Shown one piece after another: positions 9,129 through 16,528 of a stretch of 64,000 bases of DNA. Each line of letters opens with the position of its first letter. Position 1 is the stretch's first letter. Source of the DNA: Cyclobacteriaceae bacterium (GTDB lineage Bacteria > Bacteroidota > Bacteroidia > Cytophagales > Cyclobacteriaceae); assembly GCA_028285445.1 (NCBI GenBank), contig JANQPQ010000052.1, positions 62,001 to 126,000 of the forward strand, given 5' to 3'. The translations under genes were made by a program, and so were the position numbers. Under the pieces are notes generated by a model. It searched no databases, was not told the origin of the DNA, and worked only from the letters and a program-made list of their open reading frames with translations.

Positions 9129-10579
9129 ACGAGGCCAATTCTGATGCCATTAGTAGTGTAATAGTCCCGGTTATATACCTGCTCTCATCAGTTATTTTCA
9201 TTTTCGGCCTAAAACAACTCACAAGAATTAGAACGGCCCGCAGAGGCAACACCCTTGCGGCATTTGCCATGCTGCTGGCGGTGATTGGCACTTTGCTTGA
9301 AATCGGTCTTGTTGATTATAGATGGATTTTGGGAGGCCTGGTAATAGGCGGAACCGTTGGTGCAATTGCCGCCTTTAAAGTTAAAATGACCTCCATGCCG
9401 GAAATGGTTGCACTATTTAACGGCTCTGGGGGCGCAGCCTCAACAGCTGTGGCCCTGGCAGTGGTTTGGCAATCTGTAATAGAGATCGGTGCCACCGTGC
9501 CCGCATTTGCAGTCATTGGGCTTAACCAGGCGGTAACCGTGGGGCTGTCAGTGCTCATTGGCTCAGTTACTTTAAGTGGTAGCTATATCGCCTATCTAAA
9601 GTTACAAGGTAGCTTGAACAAGGGTGAACCGATACTTCTTCCAGCCCGACATATCATTACCCTTTCCTTGATCATTGCCATCCTCGGATTATCAGCCTAC
9701 TTCGCTTTCTATGCAGTTGGCAATGTTGGAATGGTTATCCTGGTAATTACTGGAATTAGTCTGATCCTGGGGGTGTTGCTGGTTATTCCCATTGGAAGCG
9801 CCGATATGCCAGTCGTCGTTTCTTTGTTAAACTCCTACTCCGGCCTGGCAGCATGTGCTACTGGCTTTATACTTAGTAATAATGTGCTAATAATTAGTGG
9901 GGCCATGGTTGGCTCTGCCGGAATCATTCTTACGCAGATCATGTGCAAAGCTATGGATAGAAGTTTGCTTAATGTCCTAGTCGGGGGATTCGGATCGCAG
10001 ACTTCCACTTCTAGTAGTGGCGGATCAGATGAATACACCACTGTTACTTCAGCTGGCGCTGAAGAGGTGGCCCTGGTGCTGGAGGATGCGGATACTGTTG
10101 CTATTATTCCCGGTTATGGGTTGGCTGTCGCTCAGGCCCAGCATGCCGTAAGGCAAATGGCTGATCAATTGGAAAAGCGAGGTACCAAGGTAGTTTATGG
10201 CATTCATCCCGTGGCTGGAAGAATGCCCGGCCACATGAACGTACTACTTGCAGAAGCAGACGTGCCCTACGAATCCCTGCTGGAAATGGATGAGATCAAC
10301 CCTGATCTAAAAACTACCGACGTGGCCATTCTGTTGGGAGCAAACGATGTTTGCAACCCACTGGCGCTGACAGATCCTAGCAGTGTTATTTATGGGATGC
10401 CAATCTTGAATGTCCATGAGGCCCGCAACGTGTTTGTAGTAAAAAGAAGCCTTAGCCCCGGTTACGCAGGCATTAAAAACCCGCTCTTTGAGGCGGAAAA
10501 CACTTCCATGTGTTTTGGAGATGCTAAAAAGATGATCCAGGAGATTCTTAATGAGGTGAAGTTGTTACCCGAACGGTAA
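9125..10579 (+). CDS. pntB: NAD(P) transhydrogenase subunit beta
   Basis: This 484-residue subunit has about eight or nine transmembrane helices (residues ~10-265), including the conserved MPEMVALFNGSGGAAS and the ADMPVVVSLLNSYSGLAA channel segment. A Ser/Gly-rich linker (~292-302) leads to the soluble NADP(H)-binding domain III: VAIIPGYGLAVAQAQH, KVVYGIHPVAGRMPGHMNVLLAEA, GANDVCNPLA and VVKRSLSPGYAG. Length and order match the family. The gene closes the pnt operon and converges on the aldolase gene across a 69-bp spacer filled by a heptamer array. Confidence 0.97.
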   Translation: MNEANSDAISSVIVPVIYLLSSVIFIFGLKQLTRIRTARRGNTLAAFAMLLAVIGTLLEIGLVDYRWILGGLVIGGTVGAIAAFKVKMTSMPEMVALFNGSGGAASTAVALAVVWQSVIEIGATVPAFAVIGLNQAVTVGLSVLIGSVTLSGSYIAYLKLQGSLNKGEPILLPARHIITLSLIIAILGLSAYFAFYAVGNVGMVILVITGISLILGVLLVIPIGSADMPVVVSLLNSYSGLAACATGFILSNNVLIISGAMVGSAGIILTQIMCKAMDRSLLNVLVGGFGSQTSTSSSGGSDEYTTVTSAGAEEVALVLEDADTVAIIPGYGLAVAQAQHAVRQMADQLEKRGTKVVYGIHPVAGRMPGHMNVLLAEADVPYESLLEMDEINPDLKTTDVAILLGANDVCNPLALTDPSSVIYGMPILNVHEARNVFVVKRSLSPGYAGIKNPLFEAENTSMCFGDAKKMIQEILNEVKLLPER

Positions 10580-10582
10580 TTC

Positions 10583-10645
10583 CAATTTTGAATGTTAATT
10601 TTTGAATCTTGAATTCCTTGACTTTAAGCTTGAGATTTGTAACTC
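10583..10645. repeat. Degenerate heptanucleotide array, 9 units
   Basis: This fills almost the whole spacer between the convergent 3' ends of pntB and the aldolase gene. In-phase units are CAATTTT, GAATGTT, AATTTTT, GAATCTT, GAATTCC, TTGACTT, TAAGCTT, GAGATTT, GTAACTC. Seven of nine end in TT, and the core consensus is GAATNTT. Total length is 63 bp, the same as the array at 4067-4129 although the unit sequence differs. Confidence 0.7.
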
Positions 10646-10648
10646 ACT

Positions 10649-11563
10649 TCAAGCCTCCAAACCAATCTTGCTAAGCCTTTCCCTAACAAGCTCCTCTTGA
10701 TCTGCGGACAAACTCACATTGGGTGGTCTCAGGTTTTGCCAACCAGAATTTTCCTGCCACTTCGAAAACATATACTTCAAACTTGAAGCAAAGGGTATTC
10801 CTTCAAAGGCCTTCCTGGCATTAGTGAGTTCAGCCTGCTGCTCGTATGCCTCCTCTCCATTACTCCAAATCCGATATACTTCCGCCGCCAATTCGCTGGT
10901 AGCATTAGTGGTGGCAGAGATACAACCAGCACCGCCAGCTTTCAAGACATCCAGAAGATAAGCTTCCGTACCTGCATAAAGCTTAAAACCCGGAATTTGG
11001 TTCAGTATTTCAAGCATTGCGGGCAAGTCACCACTGGAGTTTTTCATTCCGATTACCACATCCGAAAACTCCTCGACTAACCTATTGGTCAAATCCAAAG
11101 AATAAGGCACACCCGTCATTTGCGGAAACTGGTAGAGGTAAATTTTTAGACCCTGCTCCCCCACTGCATCGAGCAGATGCCGAAAGAAATCTACAATTCC
11201 ATCATCAGATACATTCTTGTAGTAAAATGGAGGCAGCAGTAAAATACCTCCAACGCCATATTGCACTGCGTGTTGGGTCAGCTTAATGGTGTCGGTTAGT
11301 GCACAGCAACCGGTGCCGACAATTAATTTCTCTGGTGCAGGGCCTCCATCAATCACTGCATCAAGTGCATTTCTACGTTCATTTACACTGAAGGAATTTG
11401 CTTCACCAGTGGTACCCATGAAGCAAATTGCATCATTGCCGCGGCCAAGGAGCCAATGGCAATGGCTCACCAACGCTTCATGATTGATACTTAAATCTTG
11501 ATGCAATGGTGTTAGTGACGCAGTAATAACACCGTTAGGTAGTTGGCTGTCAAATTGATTCAT
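10649..11563 (-). CDS. DapA/NAL-family aldolase (candidate 4-hydroxy-2-oxoglutarate aldolase)
   Basis: This 304-residue Schiff-base aldolase belongs to the dihydrodipicolinate synthase superfamily. It shows the substrate loop GTTGEANSF (residues 50-58, Thr-Thr at 51-52), Tyr144 in LYQFP and Schiff-base Lys174 in VIGMKNSSGD, then GTEAYLLDVLKAGGAGCIS. It is not obviously a lysine-pathway DapA, because no lysine genes are nearby and the next gene upstream in the same transcript is a glyoxylate-type aminotransferase (9-bp gap). That pairing suggests an aldolase releasing glyoxylate and pyruvate, as in human HOGA1/AGXT. This is inference; a sugar-acid or sialic-acid aldolase cannot be excluded. 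Confidence 0.88.
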   Translation of the reverse strand: MNQFDSQLPNGVITASLTPLHQDLSINHEALVSHCHWLLGRGNDAICFMGTTGEANSFSVNERRNALDAVIDGGPAPEKLIVGTGCCALTDTIKLTQHAVQYGVGGILLLPPFYYKNVSDDGIVDFFRHLLDAVGEQGLKIYLYQFPQMTGVPYSLDLTNRLVEEFSDVVIGMKNSSGDLPAMLEILNQIPGFKLYAGTEAYLLDVLKAGGAGCISATTNATSELAAEVYRIWSNGEEAYEQQAELTNARKAFEGIPFASSLKYMFSKWQENSGWQNLRPPNVSLSADQEELVRERLSKIGLEA

Positions 11564-11572
11564 GAGTAGAAT

Positions 11573-12694
11573 TTAGTTTAGAATGCTATCAAGTGCATGA
11601 AACAGTTTATCTATATGATCCGGATTGCAACTTTCTCCCATCAAGCCAATCCGCCAGATCTTTCCAGCAAAATTTCCTAATCCACCGCCGACTTCAATGT
11701 TAAATTCATTTAATAGCCGGCTTCGAGTAGAAGCATCGTCGACACCTTGCGGTAGTTTCACTGCATTTAGCATCGGCAAACGATAGGGCTCATCGACCAG
11801 AAACTCAAAGCCTCGCTGCTCTAATCCGTCTCTTAAGAGTTTGTGGTTATCGCGGTGTCTTAGGAATCTCGCCTCCAACCCTTCCTCTAAAACAATCCTG
11901 TAGGCTTCCCGTAAGGCAAACATAGCGCTAACTGGAGCGGTATGATGATATGCTCGCTTCGCCCCTGCCCAGTAATTCTTCACCAGGCTTAAATCTAAGA
12001 ACCAGCTTTGCACTTTAGTACTCCTTTGCTCTAAAGCCTCAACAGCACGCTGACTAAAAGAAACTGGTGACAAGCCCGGTGGGGCACTCAGGCATTTTTG
12101 AGTTCCGGAATAGATGGCGTCTATTCCCCAGTCATCGACATTCAACTCAGTCCCGCAGTAAGAAGTCACCGCATCCACCACCAGCAAAGCACCAGCGTCA
12201 TGTGTCATACTGCTAATCTCATCAAGCGGTTGTAAAACGCCGGTTGAAGTTTCGGCATGAACAATTGCCACGAGCTTTGGTGAACACTGCTCCAGGGCAT
12301 CTTTTACCTGCGATGGGTCAATTGGCTCTCCCCAAGGCGCCTCTACCCGCCAAACCTTTGCGCCGCATCTCTCCGCAATATCAGCCATCCTTCCTCCGAA
12401 GACTCCATGGATGCAAATCACGGCTTCATCCGCAGGCTCCAGCAGGTTCACCAAGCAGGTTTCCATACCGGCACTTCCAGGTGCCGAAACGGTAAAGGTG
12501 AGTTCATTGCTGGTTCTAAATGTCTGTTGGGTCATCACCTTGATGTCGTCCATGATCTGAACAAACTCAGGGTCGAGATGGCCCACTACCGGTGTAGCCA
12601 TGGCCTGAAGCACTCGTGGGTTGATATCGCTTGGCCCCGGGCCCATTAAGATTCTATTACTCGTTTTCTGGGGAGGAAAATTACCAGTGGTCAT
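11573..12694 (-). CDS. Alanine-glyoxylate/serine-pyruvate aminotransferase family protein
   Basis: This 373-residue class V PLP enzyme fits the AGXT family in length and motifs: N-terminal GPGPSDINPRVLQAM, substrate-phosphate loop SAPGSAGMET (~70-79), HAETSTGVLQPLDEI, PLP-pyridine Asp174 in LVVDAVTSYCG, Schiff-base Lys200 in SGTQKCLSAPPGL, and C-terminal GLGNFAGKIWRIGLMG. The expected reaction is glyoxylate plus an amino donor (alanine or serine) to glycine plus an oxo-acid in the cytoplasm. It is the promoter-proximal gene of a two-gene operon with the DapA-family aldolase. A ureidoglycine or phosphonate variant of the family is possible, but no purine or phosphonate genes are nearby. Confidence 0.92.
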   Translation of the reverse strand: MTTGNFPPQKTSNRILMGPGPSDINPRVLQAMATPVVGHLDPEFVQIMDDIKVMTQQTFRTSNELTFTVSAPGSAGMETCLVNLLEPADEAVICIHGVFGGRMADIAERCGAKVWRVEAPWGEPIDPSQVKDALEQCSPKLVAIVHAETSTGVLQPLDEISSMTHDAGALLVVDAVTSYCGTELNVDDWGIDAIYSGTQKCLSAPPGLSPVSFSQRAVEALEQRSTKVQSWFLDLSLVKNYWAGAKRAYHHTAPVSAMFALREAYRIVLEEGLEARFLRHRDNHKLLRDGLEQRGFEFLVDEPYRLPMLNAVKLPQGVDDASTRSRLLNEFNIEVGGGLGNFAGKIWRIGLMGESCNPDHIDKLFHALDSILN

Positions 12695-12795
12695 ATGGCG
12701 AATATAATTCTGTCGGCAAACAACTAATAACCAAAATGAATTTGTTTCATTAATATATCTTATTGTTGGTCCAAATCCGGAGTAATTTTATCGAC

Positions 12796-13350
12796 ATGAA
12801 AGATTACCTCGAAAGTGTCAAAAAGCAATTTCAGTACTACAAGATGCTTGCTGAAAAAACTTTTGACCAAGTTGATGACGAAGGCCTTTTTTGGCAATAC
12901 AACGCGGAAAGCAACTCCATTGCCATTACCGTAAACCACCTGTGGGGAAATATGCTTTCTCGTTGGACGGATTTTCTAACCAGTGACGGCGAAAAGGAAT
13001 GGCGCAACCGAGATTCAGAATTCGAAGACGTCATCAAATCCAGGGAAGACATGATGGCTAAATGGGAAGAGGGCTGGCAGTGTTTGTTCAAAGCTTTGGA
13101 TAGTGTTAATGATGATAACTTTGGTGATCTGGTCTACATCCGCAATCAAGGCCACACCATCGTAGAGGCCATTAACAGGCAACTGGCACATTATGCCTAT
13201 CATGTGGGACAAATCGTCTATGTAGGTCGGATGCTTGCTGGCAGTAACTGGGAAAGTCTGTCAATACCTAAAGGAGGCTCCAAGGCGTTCAACGACAAGC
13301 GGTTCGCACAAGCCAAGGCCCGAAAGCACTTTACCGACGACGACGCCTAA
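12796..13350 (+). CDS. DinB-like / DUF1572 family protein
   Basis: This protein of about 184 residues begins at the internal ATG (MKDYLESVKKQFQYYKML), where the family normally starts. The frame also opens 33 bp earlier at 12763, but those codons look like leader sequence. The four-helix DinB fold carries the expected His residues for metal binding: NHLWGNMLSRW (~46-56) and the C-terminal ALAHYAYHVGQIVY-type motif (here QLAHYAYHVGQIVYVGRML). Homologs are metal-dependent, sometimes thiol-transferases, but this subfamily lacks an assigned reaction. It is monocistronic; a small inverted repeat AATGAA-TTTGT-TTCATT lies at 12735-12751 upstream. Confidence 0.85.
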   Translation: MKDYLESVKKQFQYYKMLAEKTFDQVDDEGLFWQYNAESNSIAITVNHLWGNMLSRWTDFLTSDGEKEWRNRDSEFEDVIKSREDMMAKWEEGWQCLFKALDSVNDDNFGDLVYIRNQGHTIVEAINRQLAHYAYHVGQIVYVGRMLAGSNWESLSIPKGGSKAFNDKRFAQAKARKHFTDDDA

Positions 13351-13407
13351 TTCTTCTGCCCACCCTACTCCGTTGCACTAACTCAACTGGATTGTGTTTA
13401 TTTGCAT

Positions 13408-14823
13408 ATGATCCAGCGATTTATCACAGCAATATTCCTCGGTGTTGCCCTATTAGCTGCTTCTTGTAGTTCTGAAAATGAAGGCAGCGAAGGAGTAACC
13501 TCCGAAGCTAGTGGTGACTCACTTGCAACAGACATCAAGAGTGATACGGACTCTGTGATTGTGGAAGAAATACCGAACAAGTTCCTTATCGCTGCGATGC
13601 AGTTACCTGATTCATTTCCCCATTTCAAGCATCAGCACCCAGGCACCATCGACACGCTTGTTGGAGAGTACCAGAATCATTGGCTCATTTCCAATATAGA
13701 GAAGATGAGAACTCAGATTGAGCGCACGGGAAAACCGAATAAAATGGTGAAACCCCCTCCCGTTTCAGACTACGGGTTAATTAGCAGCATCTACCGTGTG
13801 CATTTAGGCTATACAACCAATCTCACTGATATAGCCATCGAAAAATGGCAATTCGAGACGCCTGAGCATGCTAATTACTGGGAATCAATTCTAACTGACT
13901 CGTTGCGGGGAGCATTTATGACCAAACCCCCACGTTTTCAATGGGTTGAGGGCAAAGACATTTACCTGATAAGTACTCGTAGTTACCAGCAGTGGCTAGC
14001 CTACAAGGATATGCTACTGCAACTATTGCAGTATGAATCCAACCAAATCCTAGGAGCATCGTTAGCAGTTCCTTACACTCCATCAGACGTCATGGGCATG
14101 GAATCAAATATTGTTACAATCAAAGGCAAGGAATTCTATTTTGAAAAGTACGGATCCGGAGAGCCACTGCTCCTACTGCACGGTTATCTGCAGTCTTCAA
14201 AATCGTGGCATGGGTTTGTGGATGAGTTTAGTGATGAATACACGGTATACCTCCTGGATTTGCCTGGACATGGACAATCCACCCCATTTCAAGAGGATTT
14301 CTCCATTAAATCAATTGTCGGGGATGTGGAGGCTTTCATTGAGCACATGGACATGAAGGGATCAAAGGCCATCGGTTTTAGCTTCGGAGGCGACGTGCTT
14401 TATCATCTGGCAGCTGAGAAACCTGGAATCATACAATCCATGATTTGCATTGGGTCACTTGGCACCTGGGATGTGAATGACTTCCCGGATCTAATCGCTG
14501 ATTATACTTATGAAAAGTACGGGCAATTGGCAGAAACGCAAGCTCATCACAGCAACGACGATCAGGTTAGGATACTATTCAAGCAGTTCTTGAATTACTC
14601 AATAGCTTTAACCGATGAAGACCTAAAACGGATTAGCTCTCCAGTATTAATAGTGGCTGGAGATGACGACAGTAGCACTCCCTTGACAGAAATTGCCAGG
14701 GTGCGGCAACTGCTGGGCAATTCAGATTTATGGGTTTTACCCAATGTGCCCCACAGTGCCCATGACGGAGAAAATAAAGCTGACTTTATTGCTAAGGCCA
14801 AGGAATTTCTCCATCGTTACTAG
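13408..14823 (+). CDS. Lipoprotein with N-terminal unknown domain fused to alpha/beta hydrolase
   Basis: About 471 residues from the ATG at 13408; a TTG two codons earlier is less likely. A type II signal peptide ends LLAASC with the lipobox Cys near residue 20, followed by an acidic Ser-rich tether. Residues ~55-225 form a domain I do not recognise (PDSFPHFKHQHPGTIDTLVGEY). Residues ~235-471 form an alpha/beta hydrolase with oxyanion motif LLLHGYLQSS, nucleophile elbow GFSFGG (Ser325), Asp419 in VAGDDD and His449 in VPHSAHD. The whole triad is visible, so it is probably an active envelope esterase or lipase of unknown substrate. The domain fusion is unusual. Confidence 0.88.
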   Translation: MIQRFITAIFLGVALLAASCSSENEGSEGVTSEASGDSLATDIKSDTDSVIVEEIPNKFLIAAMQLPDSFPHFKHQHPGTIDTLVGEYQNHWLISNIEKMRTQIERTGKPNKMVKPPPVSDYGLISSIYRVHLGYTTNLTDIAIEKWQFETPEHANYWESILTDSLRGAFMTKPPRFQWVEGKDIYLISTRSYQQWLAYKDMLLQLLQYESNQILGASLAVPYTPSDVMGMESNIVTIKGKEFYFEKYGSGEPLLLLHGYLQSSKSWHGFVDEFSDEYTVYLLDLPGHGQSTPFQEDFSIKSIVGDVEAFIEHMDMKGSKAIGFSFGGDVLYHLAAEKPGIIQSMICIGSLGTWDVNDFPDLIADYTYEKYGQLAETQAHHSNDDQVRILFKQFLNYSIALTDEDLKRISSPVLIVAGDDDSSTPLTEIARVRQLLGNSDLWVLPNVPHSAHDGENKADFIAKAKEFLHRY

Positions 14824-14875
14824 CTATAGCTGATTCCCCATCTCTAAGAACCGGAAGTTACCATAGGTATTTGCT

Positions 14876-16369
14876 CTAATCTGGCATAATCCACTGAGGC
14901 GCAGGTATTTCCACACTGTCAGGCAGGGTACTCATGTCGCCATTTCCGGCAAAACCTAAAAGTGCTTCCTGAAACTCTGGTGATGCCCTAAATGCCGCTC
15001 TAATAGCACCATGTGGGCCTCTTTTCACTGTAACGAACTTGCTATTCTTGAAGAAGGGAACTAGCTCCAGCGCGTTTTCATACGGCGTCGAAGTGTCCCA
15101 GGTGCCATGGACGATCACGGTTGGTATCTCAGTCTCGAAATTCTGTCTGAATTCGTCACCCAGATCACTATCCCACACCATACATCCTTTGTTGTACCAC
15201 CAATTCATACCAAGTAAAATGGTAGAAGCTGGGTCGGATATGTATTCATTCCACCGAGCTGGGGTAATGCCCGATCCGCAGTCTAGCATCCAGTAGCTCG
15301 CTGTGGCGTAAGAGCGATCACCGTCTCGGTAATCTTCAACAATATCCATGGCAGCATCATCAAAATCACCATTGTAAAGTGAAATGATGTTAGCTGGCCA
15401 TCCACGAAGACCACCTGAATACCCCCGGGAAAGGGCTTGCATTCTGTTCACATCGAAGAGAACATCCTGCCCATCAGCGGTAACTGTAACTGGATTCTCC
15501 AAATGCCTGGCAAGCATGGTTTTCACGGATTGAATCAATCCCTCATTAGGCACTTTCTCGGCGATTCCTGGTACCTGCTCAGCCTCTTCCGCTACTCTTT
15601 CATAAACATTCCAGATATGTCCGGGGTGATCATAGGTGTGATCGGGGCCTTCCATTCCTCGCATCACTGCCCTTTCTACGATCTGAGGATAGTACCTCAT
15701 AACTGCCATACCCCAATGTGAACCGAAGCTTCCGCCCCAGATTACGATCTTATCATAACCAAGTGCTTTTCTTGTGTCGTCAATGTCGGCAGCAGCTTCC
15801 AAAATCGTGTAGCCGCTTAGGTCCATACCGGTGGCTTCCCAGGCCTCCTTTTCCTTGGTGAGTTGCTCGTGGAAGCCCTCGACCCAACTGTCCAAATCAA
15901 GTTTTTGGCTTGGATCTTGGGCCGGAAGAGTTACCTCCATAGTAGTCGTAGGCTTCGAAGGCCCAATACCTCGTTGGCTTACTACCACCAAATCAGAGAT
16001 ATCTAAGAACGGCGCCCAGCGCTCCTCAAACAAACCCAGATTTTGTAGACTACGCTCCAAGCCTCCAAAGCTTGGGCCACCGTGCAAAAAGAATATGGGT
16101 GGAGTATTTGGGTCTGCGTTCTGGTTGCGGCCAAAGCGGTAGACTTCCAAACCAATAATATTCGAATTGGGATCGGATCGATTTTCTTTCACATAAAGCA
16201 TCCCTCGTTCCGCCGTAAAGAAGCTTCCGGCTTCTAGTGGTATGCGCTCAGGATACATGAACAGTGTCCCCTCAGCAGGGCCATCACCAAAACTAGCCTG
16301 AGAGTTGTCAGATTGTGTACACGAAAAGAAAAATCCTACTAAAACTACTAGTATTAGGAGCCGGGTCAT
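14876..16369 (-). CDS. Lipoprotein serine peptidase/hydrolase, S33 (prolyl aminopeptidase-like) family
   Basis: The start is set at the ATG at 16369, which gives a clean lipoprotein signal (RLLILVVLVGFFFSC); the frame extends 39 codons further upstream without signal-like sequence. The 497-residue product has oxyanion motif FFLHGGPSFGG, RGIGPSKP, nucleophile elbow GGSFGSHWG (Ser214), a helical cap, and a C-terminal TAP-like region with TVIVHGTWDTSTPYENA and His in RGPHGAIRA. These match S33 aminopeptidases exported as lipoproteins. It probably trims N-terminal residues from peptides at the cell surface or in the periplasm. Monocistronic. Confidence 0.9.
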   Translation of the reverse strand: MTRLLILVVLVGFFFSCTQSDNSQASFGDGPAEGTLFMYPERIPLEAGSFFTAERGMLYVKENRSDPNSNIIGLEVYRFGRNQNADPNTPPIFFLHGGPSFGGLERSLQNLGLFEERWAPFLDISDLVVVSQRGIGPSKPTTTMEVTLPAQDPSQKLDLDSWVEGFHEQLTKEKEAWEATGMDLSGYTILEAAADIDDTRKALGYDKIVIWGGSFGSHWGMAVMRYYPQIVERAVMRGMEGPDHTYDHPGHIWNVYERVAEEAEQVPGIAEKVPNEGLIQSVKTMLARHLENPVTVTADGQDVLFDVNRMQALSRGYSGGLRGWPANIISLYNGDFDDAAMDIVEDYRDGDRSYATASYWMLDCGSGITPARWNEYISDPASTILLGMNWWYNKGCMVWDSDLGDEFRQNFETEIPTVIVHGTWDTSTPYENALELVPFFKNSKFVTVKRGPHGAIRAAFRASPEFQEALLGFAGNGDMSTLPDSVEIPAPQWIMPD

Positions 16370-16433
16370 AGCAATTGGGTTTAGATACACACTCAAATTG
16401 CTAAAAAGCGAGCCGAATGGCAAGAGTAGTGCA

Positions 16434-16468
16434 GTTTTGGATTCTGAGTTTTGGGTTGGGAGAGTGAA
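16434..16468. repeat. Short degenerate heptanucleotide array
   Basis: Five in-phase 7-mers, GTTTTGG, ATTCTGA, GTTTTGG, GTTGGGA, GAGTGAA, sit between the start of the S33 hydrolase gene and the end of the permease gene. It is shorter and weaker than the arrays at 4067-4129 and 10583-10645 but has the same 7-bp phase. Confidence 0.5.
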
Positions 16469-16528
16469 CGCCATTGGTAATCCCACCCAAAGACTTGAGG
16501 CGCGAAACCCCTACCTCGAAACTAATTC

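Noticed and set aside
10649-11563. Lysine-pathway DapA
   Set aside because: Active-site residues are shared by the whole superfamily, but the operon partner is an AGXT-type aminotransferase and no lysine gene is nearby; not excluded, only less likely.
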